From Seison nebaliae (Eukaryota; Rotifera; Pararotatoria; Seisonacea; Seisonidae), in contig JALJEE010001195.1 in assembly GCA_023231475.1 (NCBI GenBank), positions 1-55,573 on the forward strand: a stretch of DNA of 55,573 nt. The letters are read 5' to 3'. Positions 23,990 through 33,978 of this stretch are shown here, one piece after another. How positions within the stretch are numbered: the stretch's first letter is position 1; each line of letters begins with the position of its first letter. A model generated the notes under the pieces. That model did no database searches. It was not told where the DNA came from and saw only the letters and a program-made list of their open reading frames with translations. A program made the translations under genes and the position numbers.

Positions 23990-24520
23990 TTTAATTTAAA
24001 ATTTTAATATTCTCAACTTTGGGTAGATGGAAAAATTTAGTTGTGGTGACGGAATTTAATGGTTTATAATTAATGCACATTCTGTATTTTCCGTTCTATT
24101 TCGGAACGATTACCACATTCGAGCACCAATCACTTTCCAGTTTTTCAATGATTCCGTTCGCTTGCATTTCTCTACTTATTTCTTCCATAGCTGTCCGCTT
24201 TTTCTCTGAAGATCGATGCGGTTTTTGTGCAATTGGCTGAGATATTCCGTTAACGATCTCATGTGCAACTTTCGGTGGTTGAGTCATTCCGGTGTCCTCC
24301 AATAATTCTTCAATTTCTCGTTCAATAGTATTAATGTTCCTTGATATCGACAAATCATTCGGATCCACGATGTCGTCGTTATCCGATTGCTCTTCATCAC
24401 TACAGAGGTTGTTCAGTTTAATCAATTTCGAACTTTTATGATCTATTACCATGTCCTTCTCTCTTACAAGTATAGTAAAATGGAAGAAACGCAAAATACC
24501 ATTGCATCTTTCGAACTCTT
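23990..24520 (-). mobile_element. Ty3/Gypsy-type pol fragment (protease-RT linker and start of reverse transcriptase)
   Basis: The minus-strand reading gives a retropepsin-RT linker-like block ('KDMVIDHKSSKLIKLNN'), an acidic spacer, then 'MQANGIIEKLESDWCSNV' and 'VIVPK', the hallmark RT entry motif ('GIIxxSxSPWxSxVVxVxKKDG'). A stop follows directly. Downstream, 'GKYRMCINYKPLN' continues the next RT block to about 24000. The palm-domain active site is absent. The fragment is truncated at both ends and is inactive. Confidence 0.7.
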
Positions 24521-24809
24521 CAAGAACAAAAGTGAAGATAGTCAAGAAAATTCCGTAATGAAACTTCGCTCTGGTCTTCGGGAAAATGTTCAATCCATCT
24601 CTGGTAAGAAATTAGAGCAGCAGAATGGCAATATCGTAACTACTGGGTGTTTTTCAGTGGAGAATAACTCGCGGAAGCCAGGTGTGAGTAAAATAAATCG
24701 GAAGAATGACAGTTCTCTTCTTAGGAAGAAGTTGGAAAAGAATGGAAAAGAAGATGAGGTTGACCGATTAGAACGGTCTTCCAAACATTCCGTCATCTCA
24801 TGTAAGTAA
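24480..24809 (+). CDS. Small Lys/Ser-rich ORF in a retrotransposon zone (109 aa)
   Basis: ATG 24480 to TAA at 24809. It begins 'MEETQNTIASFELFKNKSED', has 'MKLRSGLRE' (loosely like the 'TRSG' start of some Gypsy Gag proteins) and ends in a charged helical stretch. It overlaps the antisense pol fragment by about 40 bp and precedes a plus-strand RT fragment. A truncated Gag is the most likely reading, but no zinc knuckle is present. Confidence 0.3.
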   Translation: MEETQNTIASFELFKNKSEDSQENSVMKLRSGLRENVQSISGKKLEQQNGNIVTTGCFSVENNSRKPGVSKINRKNDSSLLRKKLEKNGKEDEVDRLERSSKHSVISCK

Positions 24810-25175
24810 GATTCAGAAAGCTGGGAAAAAATATACCGGTAAAAAGAAAGGAGTTAAAAAAGGATCACAATAGGTTATTGTCGGTTGAAATTTGTCGTCT
24901 GTTATATCATATAAAGTACGACCTCCAAAAGTCAAACTCCGATCGATTATGATATCGAACGTATATGCTGATGTTAGCATTGAAAAATTTGCTAATTTTT
25001 TGCAGAATGAAGGTTTGAACTTCTCAAATTTGGCGACTGAAACATAAGAATTTTGACAACAGCGAAAGAATCCCTAAAACGTTTATTGTTAGTTATAAAC
25101 ATAGCTAACAATGATACTTTTTTCGATTCACAAAAATGGCCGACGAATTATATCGATGTCGTTGGGAGTCTAGGG

Positions 25176-25241
25176 ATTTGGTAGACCGGTCATTTGGTAG
25201 ACTAAACTATTTGGTAGACCGGTCATTTGGTAGACGGTCAT
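25176..25241. repeat. Short minisatellite, 33-bp higher-order unit
   Basis: 'atttggtagac' occurs four times, at 25176, 25192, 25209 and 25225 (spacings 16, 17 and 16). Pairs therefore form a 33-bp unit repeated twice, joined by 'cggtc'. It lies in non-coding sequence between retrotransposon fragments. Confidence 0.85.
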
Positions 25242-25899
25242 TGGTTACTTTTTTCAATATATAATCTCATAATGTATATATTTTCGATTTCGACCTTTTT
25301 ATTTAGATTGAAATTACACCAAAATTTTGGATTATTTAAAGGGATTATTAGCATTATTATATTTAACATGTATTATTCTTATATTATCATTAATATTTAA
25401 ACGGATATCAATATATATCTAACAAGTGATAATGAAAAGTATATTTCATGCACATCACCAAATCACCCAAAGACACCTATAAGAAATGACCTTCTATAAT
25501 AATCGCTAATACGTCATTAGTAGAAGCAAAGAGGAGTTCTCGAGCCACTACATCATGTGAATAACACAAACCGTACGATAATGATGTTATTCACATTGAT
25601 CAACAAACCATTGTATATAAATAGGAAACCTTTTCCTAAGATATTATGTTCAATTTCTCTTTCTTAAATCCTTTATCCCTAAATAAAGTATCTATTATCG
25701 GAATAGTTTCCTCGCGTAGCCCACTGCTAAAATATATAGTGCAATATATCAAAGATGTCCTGACTTCAAATGTCGACTACAGCATCAATCGAATCTCCAA
25801 CAATACAACATCGAATTGAAACAGGGAAATACTGTCCGATTGCGCAACGTCATCGAAAATATTCAAACAAGGAGCAGGAAATTATTGGGAATCGTCCAG

Positions 25900-26365
25900 T
25901 GAGGGGCGTTCAAATATTGTTTTGGTATTGAAACCAATGGACATATATCGGACGTGCATCAATTTCCCCGTACTCAATCAAAGTACTAAAATAATTCCAC
26001 TCAATTTTCCTAGAACAGAAGAGTTACTGAAATTATACGACGGCCACAAATGGTATCCGAAATTGGATCTTCTTAATGGACATTCATCCGGACGATCGTA
26101 AAAAAGCGGCATTCTCGGGGAATAACCATATTTACCAGTTCATCAAAATGACATTCGGTCTTAAAAATGCATCGACAACATTTCAGTCCAACCGAATAAT
26201 TGGAAATTGCGACTTCTGCACGGTGTACATGTATGATGTAATAGTGTACTCAGATACCGAAGGGGAACATCGAAATAACATGGATATGGTAATAAGGTGA
26301 AATCATTGAAAGGAAGCAAATATTTAATTGTTTTGATAGACGGATTTTCCAAATATAGGGAAATA
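25900..26365 (+). mobile_element. Ty3/Gypsy reverse transcriptase fragment joined to an integrase fragment
   Basis: The plus-strand reading gives 'CINFPVLN', 'WYPKLDLL' (RT block with the first catalytic Asp), 'IHPDDRKKAAF', 'MTFGLKNASTTFQ' and 'VYMYDVIVYSD', the active-site block in which the usual DD reads YD. Immediately after (about 26295) comes 'GSKYLIVLIDGFSKYREI', the first Asp block of the integrase core. RNase H and the chromo/zinc parts between them are deleted. Stops and a frame change near 26080 confirm a dead copy. Confidence 0.7.
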
Positions 26366-26432
26366 GAACGGTTTTTGAGAGTTTTTGAATGTCATCTATT
26401 TAGTCATTCGTTCTTAATGTTTCGATTACACT

Positions 26433-26457
26433 ATACACCCTATAATATAGGGTGTAT
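26433..26457. other. Perfect 11-bp inverted repeat with 3-nt loop
   Basis: 'atacaccctat' (26433-26443) and its reverse complement (26447-26457) flank 'aat'. It lies 245 bp downstream of the tRNA gene's 3' end and just after the integrase fragment. It may be a transposon end or a fold-back structure. Confidence 0.7.
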
Positions 26458-26700
26458 CAGATAAGTTTACAGAAAGAAGATTAATCACATTGTTCATTCC
26501 ACAACATCTTCCTTAATCGCGAGTCACTAAACAATTATGATAATTCAGGATTCAATCAGCGTTTTCGACGTTGAAACAATCTTTACAACTGTTGGTTGTG
26601 CATTATTAAGCCATTACATAATATGTAGTTACATTACAATACAATGTAGAATATAATTTTGAATAAGTTTAACATGATAACAAAATTTTAATTTTATATC

Positions 26701-26772
26701 GCCGTGACCCGGGATCGAACCAGGGACCTTTAGATCTTCAGTCTAACGCTCTCCCAACTGAGCTATCACGGC
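26701..26772 (-). tRNA. tRNA-Phe (anticodon GAA)
   Basis: A full cloverleaf is readable on the minus strand. The 7-bp acceptor stem is GCCGTGA/TCACGGC. The D arm contains the box A match TAGCTCAGTTGG, the anticodon loop is CTGAAGA with anticodon GAA, and the T arm has GGTTCGATCCC (box B). The gene has no intron and a T-run (TTTT) shortly downstream for Pol III termination. The body matches animal tRNA-Phe almost perfectly, but the lower acceptor stem differs from the usual AAA/TTT and the discriminator position (26700) would be G rather than the A that phenylalanyl-tRNA synthetases normally favour. Confidence 0.95.
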
Positions 26773-28234
26773 GTACAAGCAACATCAATAATTTGATTGT
26801 CATATGAAAGACATTGTAATTTGGATTATACTATCACCATTGTAAATGGAATTATTAAAACATAATATCAGTAAATACCATAAGATGGTAATCGATACCA
26901 TACTCAATCGATTTTCTCAACTTTTCAGGAACTATTTAATAATTTGTAAGAAGAATGTAACTATCAACCAATTATTTTTTTTAAGTGGAATTCCCGTCGG
27001 GATAAATTTTTTGATCGATCTCCTCTACGGTCAGTGGTAGTACTATCGTTGTGGCATTTGGAACGTGCATAAACCACTGTGTTACGCACACCCCAATATG
27101 ACTCTACCGAGGTGCAGGGTACGTTATTTCGCAAATATGCCTGGAACATGCGCTACGCATGCCCAATTCCATTATAGTGAACTTAAGAAACGAAATTTCT
27201 ACTTCAAGTATTAAATTCCATATTTTTTTCATTTAATCAAACTTAATCTTAAAATAAAATTTTTATTTTAAATAATGATCAGTAATTTTCATTCAAGATT
27301 AAACATTAAAAATATCAGACCGTACTTACCGATCAGAGTTAATCGATGAATCGATAATAATGAAACTTATCGATTTATTCCTTCTCTGTTATTTCCAAGC
27401 AGTTTTTTTTAAATTACCACACTTTATGATTGGACACAACGCTTTATTAGATAAAGGACCAATGTGAGTTGTAAACGAGTTTATTAGTTGAAAGATGATA
27501 ATTTTTAAGAGATTAAAAGTCAACTATTACAAATAAGTGCGACCGCCAATTTCATTATATAGAACGTGAAGTTATTGAGAAGGGAATTATAGTTATTACC
27601 GTAGGTTTAGTAGAGGTTCCTTACTGTCCACCGGATTCGATGGCCAGAAGAATTCGAATCCAAGGGACAGAAAGTAACAGCCCGTATGAATGTCAATCGC
27701 GACGACCACAGATAGCTTATTTGAAAAATTTTGCTAATATTAGTATTGTAATTTCGGAGTACTAAACCACTGTATTATGTATACATAATCCACCGTATTG
27801 TTGGTTTTCCAAAGCTTCGTCTACCAAATGCGGTTTCCTCCATTTTCAGTGTTGAAGTTTCCTGACCCAGATTCTATATCATCAAATACGGTGATGACTA
27901 AATCGTTAATCCGACATTTATGATGAATTGAAACAAAATATGAATTTTTCATAATCTTATATTGAACGATATGTTTCCGAGCTTGCACGATATGTAAGAA
28001 TAATTTATAAATTTTATTTTTATTAATCTCATTATTAGAGTATTCTGAAAGAAATAATGGAAAACATAAAAGGAATTATTGAAATTGAATGGACTTCATA
28101 GAAATGGTCGTATCAGTAAACGGTTTTTATTTTGTAGAATAAATATAATAAGTAGGAAGATGGAGTGGTGAGATGAGGAAAATAAAATATGATTATTTAT
28201 AAAAATTATATTAAATATAACGAAAAAATCATTA
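26773..28234. other. Intergenic, transposon-rich, no gene seen
   Basis: Short ORFs only. The GC-richer patch 27000-27180 looks like decayed mobile DNA. A hairpin lies at 27624-27670: ctgtcc/ggacag and ggattcga/tcgaatcc pair around a 13-nt loop with 3-nt internal loops. Confidence 0.5.
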
Positions 28235-31200
28235 TTAGAATTTATTTACATAAAGTACGTTACAACATTTGGTAAATGCCACCAGGGTTTTCACTGCATT
28301 TCCCGTTACACGAACTTGGTTGAATTTATGTTCATCTTCGTCACGGAGACACTCATATCTTTCAAATGAAGATAATGACCAATCAATAGTATTGAAAGCC
28401 ATTAATTCACCAAATTGATAAAAAATAAATATTTTGCAATTGTTGGAAAGAAACATAAACATTGGTGAAGACAAACCAGAAAGATGTGATATTCGACCTA
28501 ACAAATCCACTTCCCATAACTTTTCTTGAATGATCATTGACGTATCCAGAACCCGAACTTCGATAAGAACCAATTTCAATGATTTCATCAAAACATAAAC
28601 ATTTATAGGTAAATCTGCGGAAAATCGATTAATACTCATCGATAATCGGGAACAACCTACAAAATCGGTAAGGAAATCGATAATTGAATCGTTTTTGGAA
28701 TCGGGTAATTCATACAGACTCTCCAAGTTCATCTTAGCAATTGCTGAGGCATCGGAAATAGATAACACATTCCCCACCAATGCCATATCGTTAGATATAG
28801 CGAATAATATCTCACCCAATCGACCGTCGTCTAAACTTCTGATCATTAATCGTTTGACGATGAGATCCAAACGATCATTTTTGAAACTTAATTTCATTGT
28901 ACCTTTCTCAAAACGGTCAAGAGATACTACAAAAGCAGCTTTGTGTCTATTCACTAATAAAATTTTCTTGGTATTTCTAGAAACTGCCACATCATAAAAT
29001 TGACTCATTCTTCGAAACCGTTTATGAAGTGGAAACTGAGAAACATTGTTGATGATAAGACAACTCGATGAAATATATTTTAAGATTGTACAATTCTTTT
29101 TCTCATCTACTTTCCAGAGATAAGCGATTGATTTAGAGAGACCGACCAATAAATCGAGTGATTGATAAAATTTAAGTTGGAAACACGAAAAATCTTCAAC
29201 ATCATCTTCATTGACACAAACGTTGCAAAATGATTCGGATAAACATTTCCTGGAAACAACCTTCTTCCCAAAGAATTCCAAATACCATAATGAGAATGCT
29301 AAAGTTGTATAAAAAATGACAGAATGATCTTGACTATCTAAACAAGTCATTGAAGTGACAAAAATCTGTTTACCTTTTTGATCTTCCGAAATGTCAATAT
29401 GTTGGAACGCATCATTTGAACGAATATTACTAGTTTCTATTTCAGCTTCATTTAAAGTTTTATTTAAAAGATCATCTATATCCATTTGATCTTCTTGAAT
29501 AACATTATTTTTTCTTTCACAATTTTCTTCGTTTGATACCCAAAGTAAACGCAATTCATCATATAACACCGAAACTAACACCAGTTGCTCCAATACTTTC
29601 CACAACAACATAATTTGACCTTTTTCATCCAATTGTTCATGGAACTTTGAGATAGCTTGAACGAAATCGACAGTGAATTTTGTTGATGCATCAAATCGTT
29701 CTCGTAGAATCTTTTCGATTCGAAGACATCCTCGAACATTCTTCGACATTCTCATTTTATTTATGTAAATTTCTTCTTCGAACTCTACAATACGTCGTTG
29801 AGTTTCGGATATGAGTTGTTGATAATAAACAATTCCTGACTGAATTTGTTCTGAACTATCTTCTTCCGATGAATAAAGAGATCGATTAGAAACTAGTTGT
29901 GGTTTATTTTCACCCATCTTCTCCAATTCACTCACCAAATTATCTCTTTGTTGCAAATAACGATTATATTGAGATTCTAATTCTTTCTGCGCTTGTTGTT
30001 TCGATACTTCAGTTTTTAGAATTGTCAAAAATTTCTCGAAAACAATTTTATGATTCTTTATTTCTTCCTGACGTTTTCTCCGACATGTCATTTGTCTAGA
30101 TGGTAATTTTGTACTACCGATTTGCCTCCTCATTGGTCGAGCTGATTGAAATTGAATCTTTTTTTGAGACTTCTTTAGAGTTTCATATTTCAATTTTAAA
30201 TTTTTCATTTGTTGTTGACTACCAACTTTCTCTTGTTCTAATTTCTTGATTTTAAGCAATTTCTTCCAATTCTCTTTATTTGCCTGATTCAATTGTTTTG
30301 TATTAGCTAAATTGTCGCGATGTTGTTTCTTTTCTAAATCAGTCAATTGTTTCGATAATTTTACATGAAGTTTCTTCAAATTTAATAATTCTTCTCGTTT
30401 CTTTTCTAATTCTCGTTGTGCCGCTTTTGCTGAATTCATTTCTCGTTGACTCGCCAATTTCTTTTCATTATACATTTCAATTTTTTCTTTTAAAACTTTA
30501 ATTTCATTTTTATATTGTTCGCGAACACGTTGAATTTCTTTTGACTTATCCTTCTTATTCGAATTCGACCGATTAACCTCTTCAATTTTTGCATCCTTCT
30601 TCGTCTCCATTTCTTCAATGTGAAAATGTAACAATTGTACTTCATTCTCATATTTCATTTTAAGAAGTCTCGTTTGTCGTTGTGCTTCCTGCAATCGATC
30701 AATCGTTTCCATTTTTTCTTTAATATCTGTCTCTAATCGTCTCAGATCCGTTTCAATGAGTTCACGTTCTTCCTGATTCTCATTAATTGGACTCATTGTC
30801 TCATCATGATCTTCCGATTCTGATTCATCGATATCAGTAGACTCAATTTCCTCATGATCAGTCAAATCATCATCAGCATCACCACCATCATCTTCACCAT
30901 CCTCCATTTTCATTTCATCCGATTCTCTTATCATCATTTTCTTCTTCTCATAATTTTCCAATTTATTTTTCATTTTCTCCATAGCTTTCCTCTCATAAGC
31001 AAGAATAGATTCTAAATTATCTTCCAATTTCCGATCTTCTTCATTCATTTGCTCTAATTCTTTCACTTTTGCTTCTTCCTCCATTTGAAAGATTTTAGCT
31101 CTTAACAATTCATTTTGATAAACGACCGACGGCAAATTACAATTAGGTTGTCCTCCTTCTTTATTCTCTCTATTCAAATCATTCAACCATTCTGGTACGA

Positions 31201-32761
31201 CAGGTAAACTATCCAATTCATATTCCAAATTCTCATTTTTCAACAATGACGAATCAGGAGAATATGTTGCCAATTCGGCTGCCAAATATCCCAATCGAAT
31301 CTTCAAATTATTATTAACGGAATTATTCGCTCTCAATCTCAATCTTAATGATGTCATTTCATTTTTGAGATGAGCAATTTCTCCATTTAATTGAGAGATG
31401 CTCCGTTCCGCTTCTAGCAATTCCTTATTCTTCTCATCTCTTTCTCTTAAATTACCAGTGGAGAGCATGTGAAAATTTGATTTTTCCTCATTCTTTTTCG
31501 ATTTCCTTGTTGAAGAGATGATTGATTGTCGGAATCCATGTGGAGCAGATATTTCACTTTTCGTTTCCACTAATTGTTGACGAAGTAAAGCGTTATCGGC
31601 TCGCAACATTTTCAATTGTTTCACCATTTCTGATGGCGACAATTGTTCAAGAACATTAATCTTTGCTTGATTTCTAATATTTCTCGCACCACTCGCATAA
31701 GTTAATGTGCTAATCGTTTCCAAAAAATCGCAATCTGATGGAGATACACAGGCTAACATTAAAGTCTTGGCATTACCTCCCAACGAATCCTGAAGAAGTC
31801 GTGTTAATTTAGAATCTCTATAAGGAATATGACAATTCTTTTTCTTACTCAAATCATTCGAACTCAAATTAGCAATGACATTTCCCAAAATTAATAATCC
31901 ATAATTTATTGAAATTCCTTCTTTCGCTCGTTGTCCTGTAGCACCGGTACGATCTAATCTTTCTGAACCAGCCAAATCTACAAAATTTAACTTAGATCGA
32001 ATAATATTTTTTTCCATTTCACCAGTCGTTTCCGATTTCTTCCAAACTTCCAGTTTGAGATTCATAGTGAAAATGGCATGGGATCTCGATGATTCATCAT
32101 TCATGTTCGTTGAACCGGTAGAACGGTTCGAACTACCACTAATCAATAATTGATAGACGTCGTTCATTTTATCCACAATCATCGTAGTCAATCCTTTCAC
32201 TTTGATTTCGTTCGTTTCTTTGTCGGTATAAATTTGAAATTTCTCATTAGATGATGATTTTGGACGGTTAGTTTTCGGTTCAAATAGATCGTTAATGGAT
32301 TCATTATATAATTCGAGGAATGAACAACCGATTTGAACATTCGGTTCACTTTGAAAGGAAGAAATCGCTTCATTTTTAATTTTTTCTATCCTGGAAAATA
32401 GTTGGAGTATAGCTCTGGGAATGATTCCAGTTTTCTCATCAATTCGAATAATATCATCGTCATCACCTTCTAGACTTGTTCCCATTGTATATGTTTTCCC
32501 ACTTCCCGTTTGACCGTAAGCCAATATGGTAATGTTGAATCCTTCGAGAGCAGTCTCCACCATTTCTTTAATACATTCTTCATATACTTCATTTTGATGT
32601 GTGTTCAATGGGAAATAGTAATCACATTTAAATATCTTCTCTCCTAATGTTACTTCGTTAGAAGACTCATCATAATCGAAATGAATTAGACCGCTACTCT
32701 TTTCACGACGGTTTTGTGGACGGAATCGGAATGCAACATTAACTGATAATTCATTTTTCAT
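28235..32761 (-). CDS. Kinesin-4-type motor protein (KIF4/KIF21-like), 1508 aa, intronless
   Basis: A single open frame from ATG 32761 to the stop at 28235. The N-terminal motor domain (about residues 5-370) has P-loop GQTGSGKT (83-90), switch I NDESSRSH (221-228), switch II DLAGSE (262-267) and 'LLQDSLGGNAKTLMLACVSP'. It is followed by 'TYASGARNIRNQAKIN', the neck region typical of kinesin-4 motors. A long charged coiled coil (about 380-1000) contains acidic and Lys-rich runs. The last ~330 residues are non-coiled and beta-like, possibly a diverged propeller as in KIF21. A microtubule plus-end motor acting in spindle midzone or axonal growth control is expected from the family. Choosing between KIF4 and KIF21 is not possible by eye. 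A 4.5-kb frame without introns is odd beside intron-rich neighbours. Confidence 0.9.
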   Translation of the reverse strand: MKNELSVNVAFRFRPQNRREKSSGLIHFDYDESSNEVTLGEKIFKCDYYFPLNTHQNEVYEECIKEMVETALEGFNITILAYGQTGSGKTYTMGTSLEGDDDDIIRIDEKTGIIPRAILQLFSRIEKIKNEAISSFQSEPNVQIGCSFLELYNESINDLFEPKTNRPKSSSNEKFQIYTDKETNEIKVKGLTTMIVDKMNDVYQLLISGSSNRSTGSTNMNDESSRSHAIFTMNLKLEVWKKSETTGEMEKNIIRSKLNFVDLAGSERLDRTGATGQRAKEGISINYGLLILGNVIANLSSNDLSKKKNCHIPYRDSKLTRLLQDSLGGNAKTLMLACVSPSDCDFLETISTLTYASGARNIRNQAKINVLEQLSPSEMVKQLKMLRADNALLRQQLVETKSEISAPHGFRQSIISSTRKSKKNEEKSNFHMLSTGNLRERDEKNKELLEAERSISQLNGEIAHLKNEMTSLRLRLRANNSVNNNLKIRLGYLAAELATYSPDSSLLKNENLEYELDSLPVVPEWLNDLNRENKEGGQPNCNLPSVVYQNELLRAKIFQMEEEAKVKELEQMNEEDRKLEDNLESILAYERKAMEKMKNKLENYEKKKMMIRESDEMKMEDGEDDGGDADDDLTDHEEIESTDIDESESEDHDETMSPINENQEERELIETDLRRLETDIKEKMETIDRLQEAQRQTRLLKMKYENEVQLLHFHIEEMETKKDAKIEEVNRSNSNKKDKSKEIQRVREQYKNEIKVLKEKIEMYNEKKLASQREMNSAKAAQRELEKKREELLNLKKLHVKLSKQLTDLEKKQHRDNLANTKQLNQANKENWKKLLKIKKLEQEKVGSQQQMKNLKLKYETLKKSQKKIQFQSARPMRRQIGSTKLPSRQMTCRRKRQEEIKNHKIVFEKFLTILKTEVSKQQAQKELESQYNRYLQQRDNLVSELEKMGENKPQLVSNRSLYSSEEDSSEQIQSGIVYYQQLISETQRRIVEFEEEIYINKMRMSKNVRGCLRIEKILRERFDASTKFTVDFVQAISKFHEQLDEKGQIMLLWKVLEQLVLVSVLYDELRLLWVSNEENCERKNNVIQEDQMDIDDLLNKTLNEAEIETSNIRSNDAFQHIDISEDQKGKQIFVTSMTCLDSQDHSVIFYTTLAFSLWYLEFFGKKVVSRKCLSESFCNVCVNEDDVEDFSCFQLKFYQSLDLLVGLSKSIAYLWKVDEKKNCTILKYISSSCLIINNVSQFPLHKRFRRMSQFYDVAVSRNTKKILLVNRHKAAFVVSLDRFEKGTMKLSFKNDRLDLIVKRLMIRSLDDGRLGEILFAISNDMALVGNVLSISDASAIAKMNLESLYELPDSKNDSIIDFLTDFVGCSRLSMSINRFSADLPINVYVLMKSLKLVLIEVRVLDTSMIIQEKLWEVDLLGRISHLSGLSSPMFMFLSNNCKIFIFYQFGELMAFNTIDWSLSSFERYECLRDEDEHKFNQVRVTGNAVKTLVAFTKCCNVLYVNKF

Positions 32762-33978
32762 AATTAGGAAAGAAATTAAGGAGAAGAAATTCTAAAAAAA
32801 AATTGAAATAAATTTATAACACACTTTTCTAACGACATTTCTATGCTTCACTAAATAATTTAAGGAAATCCATTGGCGATGAATAGCAACATTATCTTTC
32901 TTTCAACACACCTCATCTTTACATTCAATTCAATTAGATAAAACAATGTAAATGTACATGTACGTACAAAGATGAATAACAAAACATATATATTGAGAAA
33001 TTACTTTTATTGAAAGAATGATTGATATTAAATTATTCTAATTAACATTTCCAGGTTACACGTTCCATCTAGTTAATTATAAACCACCCAAATACATCAA
33101 TTCATATTTAACATATTCATTCTTGTATCATAACACAACTTTTTTATTTTTCAAGTCGACTACTATCAACATTGAGAACACACAAACTACTTCACAGAAC
33201 ATCACTAGCGATATAAATATTCATAAAATGTAAAGAGTACGGAATGAAGGAATATTATGGAGAGCTTAAATTTCAGTTGTTTCAAATTCTTGTTTATGTC
33301 AACAGTATAACTATAAGAAGAATTGAAATGAGGCGGGCGAAACAAAAAGTAAGCTGACGGATTTTTTCATTATTCAAACCTGTTTTGCTTATGCTATTGA
33401 ACGTTAATATTATGAATAAAATTATTATTAAAATTAGTAGTAGTATTAAGTAATTATTAAAAACTATAAAATTACTCTTAAACTTACTATTATTATCTAT
33501 TCATAATAGCATCACAACATTTAATTCTTTCCATTACAATAATGATCATCTGGAAAATCAAATTTAGTACCTTTTCAAAATTGTAGATTTTTTTTCCATT
33601 AGTTGCAGTACAGTAGCATACAGTATAATAAACCGAAGGAAAACTTCCGAGAATTGGAACTTCTCACCTATCGGTTTTACAACATCATCCGAATATCCAT
33701 ATTTTTATCCATAAAATGAAGAATATCGATTTTAATAATATCAAAATTTTAAACATTTGCTAAGAAATAAAATTCCAGATTAATGAAATGTTATTTTCAC
33801 GTGTTTCATTGAAACATTATTGAGATAGATTTTTTCTTTAATTGTCAATGTAAATATAGACATTTTAATTTAACTCTTTCGCCCACCTGAAAAAATAAAT
33901 ACTATAATTAAGTTTTACACATTCGTGTAATTGTTCTTATCTGACAATATTGTGAGACCTGAGACTTGGAAAATAAGA
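32762..33978. promoter_or_regulatory. Divergent promoter region between kinesin and KAT14-like genes
   Basis: 1.2 kb separates two start codons on opposite strands. The sequence is AT-rich with no motif I can name confidently and no ORF of note. Confidence 0.4.

Noticed and set aside
28695-28997. 100-aa plus-strand frame inside the kinesin gene
   Set aside because: Antisense shadow of a clear coding sequence, with no motif.
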